From an uncultured Ilumatobacter sp. (lineage in GTDB: Bacteria; Actinomycetota; Acidimicrobiia; Acidimicrobiales; Ilumatobacteraceae): a DNA stretch of 64,000 bases. The translations under genes and the position numbers were made by a program. The notes beneath the pieces were generated by a model that ran no database searches, was not told the origin of the DNA, and saw only the letters and a list, made by a program, of their open reading frames with translations. The DNA lies in contig CALKNK010000020.1 in NCBI GenBank assembly GCA_938091165.1, forward strand, positions 1 through 64,000, given 5' to 3'. This document shows, piece by piece, positions 8,084 to 17,252 of this stretch. Position 1 is the first letter of the stretch. Each line of letters opens with the position of its first letter.

Positions 8084-9870
8084 TCGCCGGTCTCCTCTCC
8101 CTCGTCATGACCGTCTTCGCCGTCACTGTCGTCGTCGCTGCCGTCACCGTGGTCTGCATTGCCCTCATCTGCGTCGTCGTGATGCGCGCCGTTCTTGTCT
8201 GCGTCGCATTTTCGATCTGCAGGGTCGTGTTCGGCTGGCTCACCACCGTGGCTTTCGGCTGCCTCGCCCTCGTGTTCCACCTCGAAGGTGCCACATTGGG
8301 AGCCGTACTCAGGATGTTCGAACTCGCTGTTCTCCACCACGTGTTCGACCAGTGCGTCGACGCTTGGTTCGATGCGATCGAGCAGCGGCTTCGGGTACAC
8401 ACCAGTGAACACGATGGCTGCTATGAACGGCAGCAGCACCAAGCCTTCCTTGATTCGCAGTTCAGGGAACTTTGCGTTCTCCTCGTCAGGCTCGCCGTGG
8501 AAGACCCGCTGGTACGCCCAAAGCAGGTAAAGCGCAGCAAGGATCACACCGGCGGTGGCCACGACAGTCCACCACCGTGCGGTCTGGAATGAGCCAAGCA
8601 AGATCAGGTACTCCCCGACGAAACCATTGAGTCCAGGCACACCAATCGACGACAGCATCACGATCATAAAGCCAGCGGCAAAGATCGGTGCCACCTTTTG
8701 GATGCCGCCGAGTTCGGAAATTTGGCGGGTCTTGCGACGCTCGTAGATCATTCCGACGAGGAGGAACAAGGCGCCCGTGGACACGCCATGGTTAACCATT
8801 TGGAGGACAGAACCGGAAATCGCCTGGGAAGTGAAGGCAAACGTACCCAGGATGATGAACCCGAGGTGAGCGACCGACGAATAAGCCACGAGTCGCTTGA
8901 GATCCTTCTGCATCGTCGCCGCAATTGCGCCGTATACGATGCCGATCACCGCAAGGGTCAGCCAGAGAGAACGGCTCCACACCGCAGCCTCGGGGAACAG
9001 ATACAGGCCGAAGCGGAGAAACCCGTACGTACCAAGCTTCAACATGACGCCGGCGAGGACAACCGAACCAGCCGTGGGCGCCTGCGTATGGGCGTCTGGG
9101 AGCCAAGTGTGTAGCGGGAAGATTGGCACCTTGACAGCAAAGGCAATGGCAAAGGCGAAGAACAACCAACGGCCAGTGTTCGCTGCAAAGTTAGCGCCTT
9201 CGGCGATCTCGACGAGGTCGAAGGTGAGCCGGCCTAAGTCCTCTCGGGCGAGCATTGCAGTGGCGATAAGCCCGACGAGCATAAACGCCGAACCAAACAT
9301 GGTGTAGAGGAAGAACTTTGTCGCAGCGTAAACACGGTTCTCGTAGCCCCAGCCGCCTATAAGGAAGTACATCGGCACGAGCACGATCTCGAAGAAGATG
9401 AAAAATAAGAAGAGATCAAGTGAAAGGAACGAACCCATCACACCGGCTTCGAGCATCAACAGCCATGCCAGGTACGGCTTCTCGTCGTGATGTGGGTCAA
9501 TGCCGACGATCACGAGCGGGAAGAGCACTCCGGTCAGCACGACGAGGAACAGCGAAATGCCGTCGACACCGACGTGATACGAAATACCCCACTGTTCGAT
9601 CCACGTGTGCTGGGAGCTGAACTGGAATCCAGCCTCGCCCATCTCAAACGACGAGAGGAGCCAGATGCTCATGGCGCCCACACCAACCGAGGTCATCAGC
9701 GCGATGAGCTTGGCGATTTCGGGTCGACGTTTCGAACTGATCGCCACGGCGCCTGCGCCAACGACCGGCACGAGGACCAACATCGTGAGAATCGGGAAAG
9801 CGACCGCACCACCGTAGGAGTCCTCGGCGGCAACCAGCCCGGCCATCATCATTTCGGTCAACGGGACCAT
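8080..9870 (-). CDS. nuoM: NADH-quinone oxidoreductase subunit M with acidic His-rich tail (596 aa)
   Basis: Antiporter-like proton-channel subunit of complex I. Conserved stretches include FFEIVLVPMYFLIGGWG, FPLHTWLPDAHTQAPTAGSV and YSSVAHLGFIILG. The ATG at 9870 shares one base with the nuoL stop (TGATG), so earlier in-frame codons are not needed. The last 76 residues (about 521-596) form an unusual hydrophilic tail rich in Asp, Glu and Gly with seven His and two Cys. It does not belong to the standard subunit and looks disordered and metal-binding. Confidence 0.96.
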   Translation of the reverse strand: MVPLTEMMMAGLVAAEDSYGGAVAFPILTMLVLVPVVGAGAVAISSKRRPEIAKLIALMTSVGVGAMSIWLLSSFEMGEAGFQFSSQHTWIEQWGISYHVGVDGISLFLVVLTGVLFPLVIVGIDPHHDEKPYLAWLLMLEAGVMGSFLSLDLFLFFIFFEIVLVPMYFLIGGWGYENRVYAATKFFLYTMFGSAFMLVGLIATAMLAREDLGRLTFDLVEIAEGANFAANTGRWLFFAFAIAFAVKVPIFPLHTWLPDAHTQAPTAGSVVLAGVMLKLGTYGFLRFGLYLFPEAAVWSRSLWLTLAVIGIVYGAIAATMQKDLKRLVAYSSVAHLGFIILGTFAFTSQAISGSVLQMVNHGVSTGALFLLVGMIYERRKTRQISELGGIQKVAPIFAAGFMIVMLSSIGVPGLNGFVGEYLILLGSFQTARWWTVVATAGVILAALYLLWAYQRVFHGEPDEENAKFPELRIKEGLVLLPFIAAIVFTGVYPKPLLDRIEPSVDALVEHVVENSEFEHPEYGSQCGTFEVEHEGEAAESHGGEPAEHDPADRKCDADKNGAHHDDADEGNADHGDGSDDDSDGEDGHDEGEETGE

Positions 9871-11888
9871 CACAGAATCCCTCGAATCACAACAAACCAC
9901 CCGAGGAGCAAGACCACTCCGATGCCGATCACTCCGGCGTATTGACGCAAGTATCCAGTTTGGCCCTTACGGACCTGATTCGACGTCTCACGCACCAGGG
10001 CGGCCACGCCATTCACGGTGCCGTCGATGACCTTCCCATCGAAATCTGCAACACCTTGGAATCCCTTTCGGCCAGGGTTGCCCATGAACCACGAAATTGC
10101 TCGGTCATAGTGCCAGCCGCTCGCGAACAGCTCGGGCTCAATTGGTTTAATGCGCCTCTTCTCATACACGAGATATGCGCCAAAGATGCCAATGACAGCA
10201 CACGCAACTGCGATGCCAATCAGGAGGACCTTGTTGTCGTACGCCCAGGTGTCCTTGATGACAGCTTCGCCGATACCACGCTGCTCAGGACCCTCGCCGA
10301 ACTCGACTAGCGGGTGCAGCCAATCAAGCAGTTTGTGTTGCATGCTCTTCGGAATGAAGCCAAGCGAGGGCAGCTGAATGATGCCGCCGGCCATCGACAA
10401 CCCAGCGAGGACAACCAACGGAAGCAGCATTGTGGGCGGTGACTCATGGGGTTTGAACTCGCCGTGGGCGCCATGCGTGACCGGCTCGGGCACTGCACTG
10501 GCCCCGGCGTCATCCACCTCGAGGTGAGCTGCTTCTTCGGCATTCGCGTGAGAGCCCCACTTCTGCTCGCCGAAGAAAGTCATGATGACCTGCCGGGTCA
10601 TGTAGAAGGCGGTGAGGATTGCGGTCACGATGCCGACGATGTACAGCGCCGGGCTCTCGGCCAGAGCAAACAACAGGATCTCATCTTTGGACCAAAAGCC
10701 AGCGAACGGCGGCACACCAGCAATAGCAAGCCAGCCAATGATGAATGTGCTCGCTGTGATCGGCATGAACTTGAGGAGCTTGCCCATCTTGCGCATGTCT
10801 TGCTCGTCGTTCATCCCGTGGATGACCGAACCGGACCCTAAGAAAAGCAGCGCCTTGAAGAAAGCGTGAGTGACCATGTGGAAAATCGCGGCGACGTATG
10901 CGCCGGTGCCGACGGCTAAAAACATGTAACCGAGCTGTGAAACCGTTGAGTAGGCCAACACCTTCTTGATGTCGTTCTGCGTCAACGCAATGGTCGCAGC
11001 AAACAGCGCTGTGATCGCGCCGGTCCAGGCAATGAGCATCGGCACCCAGTCGGCGGCAGCACCGAGGACCGGGTTGATCCGAACCATAAGGAATACGCCG
11101 GCCGTGACCATCGTGGCCGCATGGATGAGCGCCGACACCGGTGTCGGGCCGGCCATAGCGTCAGGTAGCCAGATGTAGAGCGGCAGTTGAGCAGACTTGC
11201 CAACGGCGCCGACAAACAGCAGTGCAGCAATGCCTGTGGCGGTTGCCTGAGTCATTGTGCCCGCAAGTGCACTGTCGTTGATCACCGCGTAGTCAACCGA
11301 GCCAACCGCACCGAACGCCAGAAACATCGCCAGCATTACGCCAAAGTCACCAACGCGATTGGTGACGAAGGCCTTCTTACCGGCTGTGGCGTTGGCATTC
11401 TTGGTGTGCCAGAACGAGATCAAGAAGTACGAGCACGTGCCCACACCTTCCCAGCCGAGAAACGTCACCAGCAGGTTCGAGCCCAAGACCAGCAGCGTCA
11501 TCGAGAGGACGAAGAGGTTGAGGTAGAGGAAGAACTTTGAGAACTTTGGGTCACCGTGCATGTAGCCGACCGAATACAGGTGGATCAACGCGCCGATACC
11601 GGTGACGAACAAGAGCATCGTCGAACTCAGCGGATCAACCAGGAACGCCATGTCGATCTGCAAGTCACCAACCGGCACCCACGAGAAGATGTTGACAACT
11701 TCAGACCGGGATTCGGACTCGCGAGACAGTAGTTCGAAGTACACGGCCACGGCCGTCACGAAGGACAGCAAGACCATGGCGGTCGCGAGATAGCCGGCCT
11801 TGGGTTCGCCCAACTTTCGGCCGACGACAAGGATCGTTAGAAAACCGACCAGCGGGAAGAAGGGAACCAACCAAACGAGATCGATCAT
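9870..11888 (-). CDS. nuoL: NADH-quinone oxidoreductase subunit L (672 aa)
   Basis: The largest antiporter-like subunit, at the distal end of the complex I membrane arm. Visible motifs are LGWEGVGTCSYFLISFWHT, PLYIWLPDAMAGPTPVSALIHAATMVTAG and YSTVSQLGYMFLAVG. The C-terminal part carries the extra helices expected for the long lateral helix and transmembrane helix 16. A loop near residues 455-485 is rich in His and Glu. It starts 2 bp after nuoK. Confidence 0.96.
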   Translation of the reverse strand: MIDLVWLVPFFPLVGFLTILVVGRKLGEPKAGYLATAMVLLSFVTAVAVYFELLSRESESRSEVVNIFSWVPVGDLQIDMAFLVDPLSSTMLLFVTGIGALIHLYSVGYMHGDPKFSKFFLYLNLFVLSMTLLVLGSNLLVTFLGWEGVGTCSYFLISFWHTKNANATAGKKAFVTNRVGDFGVMLAMFLAFGAVGSVDYAVINDSALAGTMTQATATGIAALLFVGAVGKSAQLPLYIWLPDAMAGPTPVSALIHAATMVTAGVFLMVRINPVLGAAADWVPMLIAWTGAITALFAATIALTQNDIKKVLAYSTVSQLGYMFLAVGTGAYVAAIFHMVTHAFFKALLFLGSGSVIHGMNDEQDMRKMGKLLKFMPITASTFIIGWLAIAGVPPFAGFWSKDEILLFALAESPALYIVGIVTAILTAFYMTRQVIMTFFGEQKWGSHANAEEAAHLEVDDAGASAVPEPVTHGAHGEFKPHESPPTMLLPLVVLAGLSMAGGIIQLPSLGFIPKSMQHKLLDWLHPLVEFGEGPEQRGIGEAVIKDTWAYDNKVLLIGIAVACAVIGIFGAYLVYEKRRIKPIEPELFASGWHYDRAISWFMGNPGRKGFQGVADFDGKVIDGTVNGVAALVRETSNQVRKGQTGYLRQYAGVIGIGVVLLLGWFVVIRGIL

Positions 11889-11890
11889 GA

Positions 11891-12202
11891 TTAGCCCTTC
11901 AGTTCCGCAAGGTCGTCAGCGGTGGCGCCCGGTTTGCGGCGCAGGATCGACACAATGATGCCGAGGCCAACCACCACTTCGGCAGCAGCCACGACCATCA
12001 CGAAGAAGACTGCGGTCTGGCCGTTGATGTCGCCCAACTTGGTGGCGAGCGCCACGAAAGTAAGGTTGGCTGCGTTGAGCATCAGCTCAATGCACATGAA
12101 CATGATCAGCGGATTGCGACGAATCAGCAACCCGGACGCCCCAACGCTGAACAACAGGGCGGCGAGGATCAGGTACCAGGACGGTTCGATCGCACCGATC
12201 AT
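11891..12202 (-). CDS. nuoK: NADH-quinone oxidoreductase subunit K (103 aa)
   Basis: Small three-helix subunit of the complex I membrane arm, homologous to mitochondrial ND4L. It contains LLIRRNPLIMFMCIELMLNAANL with the conserved membrane Glu, and a second Glu in AAAEVVVGLGI. Both belong to the proton-translocation path. The start overlaps the nuoJ stop by 4 bp. Confidence 0.96.
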   Translation of the reverse strand: MIGAIEPSWYLILAALLFSVGASGLLIRRNPLIMFMCIELMLNAANLTFVALATKLGDINGQTAVFFVMVVAAAEVVVGLGIIVSILRRKPGATADDLAELKG

Positions 12203-12804
12203 TTGGCTGCTCCCGGCGAGGTCGGTAGCGACGCATCAGTGTCTTCAGTATCGGCCTTCGGCCACTTGCGGGTGAGGACGACCGTTCCGGCTACCGCTAC
12301 CACGAGTAGAACGGAGGTGAGCTGGAAGGCAAACACGTGGTCGCCGTACAAGTTTTCGGCGAGCTGCTTGATGTTGCTGTCGTGGTCTCCGGTCTCGGTG
12401 GCAACGTCGATGCCATCACCGACCGCTCCGGGCAGCACCGTGCTGCTGTCAGCCTTGATAACCGCTGCGGTAATCAACGACCCGAGCCCAAGGCCCATGA
12501 TCGCAGCAAGTGGACGCTGGACCTTGATTGGCTCGATCGACAGGTCCATGGCGTTGTCGACACCGAGCAACATGATGACAAACAAAAACAGCACCACGAT
12601 GGCTCCGGCGTAGACAATGACCTGTACCGCAGCGAGGAAGTGAGCTTCCTGCGCTACGAACTGCACGGCGATGCCGAACAGTGTCATGACCAAGCCAAGT
12701 GCGGCGTGCACCGGGTTCTTCAGCGTGATGACGCCAATGGCGCCGCCTAGCACCATTGCAGCCGCTGCGAAAAAGACAAGATATTCGAGAAACGTGGTAT
12801 CCAT
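12199..12804 (-). CDS. nuoJ: NADH-quinone oxidoreductase subunit J (201 aa)
   Basis: Five-helix ND6-type subunit of complex I. Typical segments are LKNPVHAALGLVMTLFGIA and QVIVYAGAIVVLFLFVIMLL. The tail after residue about 180 is hydrophilic. It starts 13 bp after nuoI. Confidence 0.95.
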   Translation of the reverse strand: MDTTFLEYLVFFAAAAMVLGGAIGVITLKNPVHAALGLVMTLFGIAVQFVAQEAHFLAAVQVIVYAGAIVVLFLFVIMLLGVDNAMDLSIEPIKVQRPLAAIMGLGLGSLITAAVIKADSSTVLPGAVGDGIDVATETGDHDSNIKQLAENLYGDHVFAFQLTSVLLVVAVAGTVVLTRKWPKADTEDTDASLPTSPGAAK

Positions 12805-12817
12805 CAGCAGTAGCGCT

Positions 12818-13525
12818 TCACCGTTTAACGACCTTCACGGGACGATCTCCACGATCCCGATCGGGATCATGAGCGTCTCGCTCGGCCTGCTTGGGTTCGG
12901 GGGCACGCAAACCGTAACCGAGTTCGTTGCTCCAACCCACCTCCCCTTCGAAAGTTGCGTCGCCCGATGGAGACGTGGCGCGCATCCAACCTGACGTTTG
13001 GTCGTCTTCGCCGTCGCGCCAATCCTCCCATGGAAGCCGTTTAGCTTTTCCTGTCTCGTCAACTACGAGCTCGGACTTTGTGTAAATCGCGTCCTGGCGG
13101 TCCGTGAACGAGAACTCGAACATTTTCGACTCGGTGATGGCCTCGGTCGGGCACGCCTCAACACACAGGTCGCAGTGAATACAGCGCAGATAGTTAATCT
13201 CGTAGATCCAACCGAAGCGCTCTCCCGGCGATGTGGGGTTCTCGGGGTCGTTGTCGGCGCCGCGTACGTGGATGCACTTGGCCGGGCAGACGCCAGCGCA
13301 CAGCTCACAGCCGATGCACTTCTCCATGCCGTCTTCGTAGCGGTTAAGGACGTGACGCCCATGCAACCGCTCAGGCTTAGCGATTTTTTCGTCGCCTTGC
13401 GAGTCGGGCGCCATGTCCTCCCTCTTCTTGGCACGCCGACCACCGGAGTACTGGGTGGTCACCTGCTTGCCACCGAAGAGGCGGTGCTGGCGAAGTGGAA
13501 CGAGGAAACCTTCGAAGTAACCCAT
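12818..13525 (-). CDS. nuoI: NADH-quinone oxidoreductase subunit I, 2[4Fe-4S] (235 aa)
   Basis: TYKY-type subunit that carries clusters N6a and N6b and passes electrons to NuoB. The two motifs are CIGCELCAGVCPAKCIH and CIHCDLCVEACPTEAIT. After the second cluster there is a hydrophilic C-terminal extension of roughly 90 residues, longer than in E. coli. The start ATG shares a base with the nuoH stop. Confidence 0.95.
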   Translation of the reverse strand: MGYFEGFLVPLRQHRLFGGKQVTTQYSGGRRAKKREDMAPDSQGDEKIAKPERLHGRHVLNRYEDGMEKCIGCELCAGVCPAKCIHVRGADNDPENPTSPGERFGWIYEINYLRCIHCDLCVEACPTEAITESKMFEFSFTDRQDAIYTKSELVVDETGKAKRLPWEDWRDGEDDQTSGWMRATSPSGDATFEGEVGWSNELGYGLRAPEPKQAERDAHDPDRDRGDRPVKVVKR

Positions 13526-14823
13526 CAGTTGGCGGCTCCCTTGCTTGAAGCGGACGGTGACGTCACTGGGCTCAGTGAGCTTGATGCCTCACGATTCTTG
13601 CGGCTCACATTGAGTGCCGCTGCAAACAAACCGACCGCAATGACCCCGATGAGGCTGGCAATGCCGACCACCCGAAGACTGGCCACGTTGTCGCCGTTAG
13701 CAAATTGACGGAGTGCAGCGAGCACTAGGAACCAACCGAGAGACACCGGAATGAGGATCTTCCAGCCGAAGTCCATCAGTTGGTCGTAACGAAGTCGGGG
13801 CAGGGTAGCTCGGAACCAGACGAACATGTAAAGGAAGAGCAGCAGCTTGGCAACAAACCAGATCGAGCCTTCGATGTAGCCCGGGATCACCGGAATGTCG
13901 AAGAGCCCCTGGGGGCCACCAAGGAAGAGCGTCACCATGACACCCGACATGGTGATGACGTTCATGAATTCAGCGAGGAAGAAGAGCGCAAAGCGAATCG
14001 AGGAGTACTCAGTGTTGAACCCGCCGACAAGTTCCTGTTCGGCTTCGACAAGATCGAACGGTGGCCGGTTCAGTTCCGCTGTTGTAGCTACGACGAACAC
14101 AAAGAACGGGAGCAGGCCGGTAGTGATGATATTCCAGTCGACAAAACGATCCTGGGTTTGCACAATGCCGTTAGTACTCAATGTACGGGACGACAGCAAT
14201 ACCGCCGCCAGGCTGAGACCGAGAGCTGCTTCGTACGAAATCATCTGGGCAGTGGCCCGAACCGCTCCGAGGAGCGGGTACTTTGACCCCGACGCCCAAC
14301 CAGCGAGCATGATGCCGTAGACCGCGATGCCGCTTAAAGCTAGGACGAGAAGAATGCCGACCGGAGGGTCAGCGAGCTGAACGCGGGTGACTTGCCCGAA
14401 GATTGTGATGGATCCGTCTTTGCCGTCGGAAAAATCCCCGCCGAGCGGGATGACTGCCCAGACGAGAAAGGCAGGGACGAAGGCCAAGAAAGGAGCGAGG
14501 CGAAACACGATGCGGTCAGCCCGATTTGGCAGCAGATCTTCTTTAAAGAAAAGTTTTATACCGTCGGCAAGGGTCTGCAGCAGCCCGAAGGGGCCAGCTT
14601 TGTTCGGTCCAACTCGGTTCTGCATGCCCGACACGACTTTGCGTTCGAACCACACCATCAGCATCGTGCCAACGAGGCCGAGTACGAAGACGATGAGGAC
14701 CTTGGCCAAAATGATGAGGATCGGCGTCCACGCCAGTTTGCCTTCGGTAATCGGGTCAATCGCAACGAGGCCGTTCAGAACTGCGTCCATCGGCAGTACA
14801 TCACGGAGTTGAGAAGACAGCAT
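13525..14823 (-). CDS. nuoH: NADH-quinone oxidoreductase subunit H (432 aa)
   Basis: ND1-type subunit at the junction of the membrane and peripheral arms, forming much of the quinone site. Conserved segments are WFERKVVSGMQNRVGPNKAG, FNTEYSSIRFALFFLAEF and FVWFRATLPRLRYDQLM. The start at 14823 overlaps the nuoG stop (TGATG). The frame remains open further upstream inside nuoG, but those residues are not NuoH-like. The C-terminal 30 residues are Ser-rich. Confidence 0.95.
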   Translation of the reverse strand: MLSSQLRDVLPMDAVLNGLVAIDPITEGKLAWTPILIILAKVLIVFVLGLVGTMLMVWFERKVVSGMQNRVGPNKAGPFGLLQTLADGIKLFFKEDLLPNRADRIVFRLAPFLAFVPAFLVWAVIPLGGDFSDGKDGSITIFGQVTRVQLADPPVGILLVLALSGIAVYGIMLAGWASGSKYPLLGAVRATAQMISYEAALGLSLAAVLLSSRTLSTNGIVQTQDRFVDWNIITTGLLPFFVFVVATTAELNRPPFDLVEAEQELVGGFNTEYSSIRFALFFLAEFMNVITMSGVMVTLFLGGPQGLFDIPVIPGYIEGSIWFVAKLLLFLYMFVWFRATLPRLRYDQLMDFGWKILIPVSLGWFLVLAALRQFANGDNVASLRVVGIASLIGVIAVGLFAAALNVSRKNREASSSLSPVTSPSASSKGAAN

Positions 14824-17252
14824 CAGATTCGTTCGATTCGGACGTCGGTGGTGGCCGCAGCAGCATCGATGATGTCTTCGATACTGCCAGTTCCAGACTG
14901 ATTGAACGGTGACCACACGACGCCGCGCGGGACGTTGTAGTTAGCAACGACCGGCAGCACTGCTGCGGCCTTGGCGCTGATGAGCTTCACGTCGGTACCG
15001 GCCTCGACGCCGATGCCGTCGAGGTCAAGCGGATGCACATGTGCACCCGTGCCTGGTGCCAGCTTTGCAATCGACGGCGACATTGCCGTACTGACCGCCC
15101 GGTCGTACAGCTTCCGGCTGACGACCAGCCGGTAGTCGTAGCTGTTTCGACCAGCAACTTCGACGTTGACATCAGGGAGTGCGGCTGCGGGCTGGATCGA
15201 CATCACACCATCGATCGATGCGGCAAGGGCTGTTCGAGTGGCCGCAGGAAACAACGGTGCTGTTGATGCGATCGCATCCGTGACATCGTCGACCGTTGCG
15301 ACGTTGCTGAGCGGATGGTCTACTCCAAATGACCGGTCCCCGATCGACATGGCTAGTTCGACGGCGATCATCCAGTCGGGACGTGCCGTTCCTCTGGCGG
15401 TGACTTGCTGGGCCAGTGTCGTTACCCGGCCTTCAAGGTTTGTCGTGGTGCCCGACTTCTCACCATAGGCCGATGCTGCCAGGACGATGTCAGCGAGTTG
15501 GGTGGACTCCGATGGGTGCGTGTCGACCGAAATGATCCGACGTGCCCCGGCGAGCGCCCGACGCGCGAGTCCCGTGTCGGGACAGTCATTGAGTGGGTCA
15601 CTGCCGACCAGAATCAGCAATCCGATCTTGCCGTCGGCTGCGGCATTGAGGGCTGCGATGGCATCACCATCGGAGCTTGTCGGTGCCATGCCAAGCGAAA
15701 GTGCGCCGACAACGTTGCCTCGCCGTAGGGCGGGGAGCACCTTGGCGGCAGGGACAGCTTTGAGCACATTCTGGAGCGCTGCGATCGTCGCATTGCTGGA
15801 CTCGGCGAGATTCGGTCGACCCACGACGATGACAACCGGACCGCTGGCGAGTTGCGCGGCGATGTCGGCATCACCAATCGCCGTCCGAACGGCTTCTTGC
15901 TGGGTGCCTGGCTCGTAGCGGATGCTCTTCCAGGCGTACTGCGACATTCCGGTGTCGACGGCGGAGAATTCGAGAATCTTGCTCCGACCCTTTTCTGCTG
16001 CGTCGCGCAAGCGGAGATATAGGACGGGCAGCTCTTCTTTCAAATCAGGGCCGATCAGCACGATGGTCGAAGCGTTGGCCGCTTCGTCGATTGTTGCTCG
16101 CTTCTGACCGAGAACCTCGATCGGCAGTCCGTCCCCTAGTTGTGCATCACGGTATGGAGTGTCGATCGCATCAGCGAGTTGGCCCCATGCGAAGGCGTCC
16201 TCATTCGAGCCTCGCGCGCCACCGAGAATCGCAATGCTCTGTGGCCCACCAGTGCTGAGGGCTTCGTTAATAAGTGCGGACGCAGATGTCATCGCGCTGT
16301 TCCACTGCGTCTCGACGAGTCCTGCGTCGGTGCGGATCATTGGATTGTTGATCCGGTGATCGGAGCTGGTCGCTTCGAAATTGAAGCGACCGCGGTCGCA
16401 CAGCCAGCCGTGATTGACCGGGTCGGAATCGACGCCTTGATAGCGGAGCAACTCGTCACGACTCGACTGGATCACCATACGACAGCCGACTGAACACGTT
16501 GTGCAGGTGGACTCCTGCTGTTCGAGGTCCCACGGCCGCGCCTTGAAGCGGTAGGGCTCGGCGGTGAGGGCGCCTACCGGGCAGATCTGCACGGTGTTGC
16601 CCGAGAAATATGACGCAAACGGCTCGTCTGTAAACGTCATAACTTGGGTGTTGTTACCGCGTTGGGTGAAGTGAATGAGCTTGTCGCCCGCGACTTCGTC
16701 AGCGAATCGGGTGCAGCGATCGCAGAGAATGCAGCGCTCGCGGTCGAGCAGAACCAAGTCACTGATCGGGATCGGCTTTTCGTAGTGACGCTTCTCTTCG
16801 ACAAACCGACTTTCGCCGGGGCCGTGCGAGAACGCTTGATCTTGCAGTGGGCACTCGCCGCCCTTATCGCAGACCGGGCAATCGAGCGGATGGTTGGCGA
16901 GCAGCAACTCGACCATGCCCTCTTGGGCCCGCTTTGCTGTGGGCGATTCGGTCTCGATCTTCATGTCGGGCGACACGGTGATCATGCACGATGGCTGCAG
17001 CTGCATGCCGCGCCCGGTGTCGACCTCGACAAGACACTGTCGACACATTCCAACCGAACTCATCCGCGGGTGATAGCAGAAATGCGGGACTGTGGCCCCG
17101 TTGCTCTCTGCGACCGCAATGACCAAGTCACCCTTCTGAGCAACGATCTCGTGACCGTTCAGAGTGACGGCGACGGCGTTGGGATCTAGCTCGGGCTCGG
17201 GCGCCACTTCGATTGATTCATCGTCCGTCACCTCGGCAGGGACATCGGTCAT
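14823..17252 (-). CDS. nuoG: NADH-quinone oxidoreductase subunit G (809 aa)
   Basis: Large iron-sulfur subunit of the peripheral arm. The N-terminal [2Fe-2S] domain (CYHPRMSSVGMCRQC), the His-Cys motif HPLDCPVCDKGGECPLQ and the ferredoxin-like CILCDRCTRFADE are present. CTTCSVGC followed by WLCDRGR supplies the extra N7 [4Fe-4S] cluster found in many bacterial enzymes. The rest is a degenerate molybdopterin-oxidoreductase domain. The residues before the [2Fe-2S] domain (about 1-25) are acidic and non-conserved. It overlaps the nuoF stop by 4 bp. Confidence 0.95.
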   Translation of the reverse strand: MTDVPAEVTDDESIEVAPEPELDPNAVAVTLNGHEIVAQKGDLVIAVAESNGATVPHFCYHPRMSSVGMCRQCLVEVDTGRGMQLQPSCMITVSPDMKIETESPTAKRAQEGMVELLLANHPLDCPVCDKGGECPLQDQAFSHGPGESRFVEEKRHYEKPIPISDLVLLDRERCILCDRCTRFADEVAGDKLIHFTQRGNNTQVMTFTDEPFASYFSGNTVQICPVGALTAEPYRFKARPWDLEQQESTCTTCSVGCRMVIQSSRDELLRYQGVDSDPVNHGWLCDRGRFNFEATSSDHRINNPMIRTDAGLVETQWNSAMTSASALINEALSTGGPQSIAILGGARGSNEDAFAWGQLADAIDTPYRDAQLGDGLPIEVLGQKRATIDEAANASTIVLIGPDLKEELPVLYLRLRDAAEKGRSKILEFSAVDTGMSQYAWKSIRYEPGTQQEAVRTAIGDADIAAQLASGPVVIVVGRPNLAESSNATIAALQNVLKAVPAAKVLPALRRGNVVGALSLGMAPTSSDGDAIAALNAAADGKIGLLILVGSDPLNDCPDTGLARRALAGARRIISVDTHPSESTQLADIVLAASAYGEKSGTTTNLEGRVTTLAQQVTARGTARPDWMIAVELAMSIGDRSFGVDHPLSNVATVDDVTDAIASTAPLFPAATRTALAASIDGVMSIQPAAALPDVNVEVAGRNSYDYRLVVSRKLYDRAVSTAMSPSIAKLAPGTGAHVHPLDLDGIGVEAGTDVKLISAKAAAVLPVVANYNVPRGVVWSPFNQSGTGSIEDIIDAAAATTDVRIERI

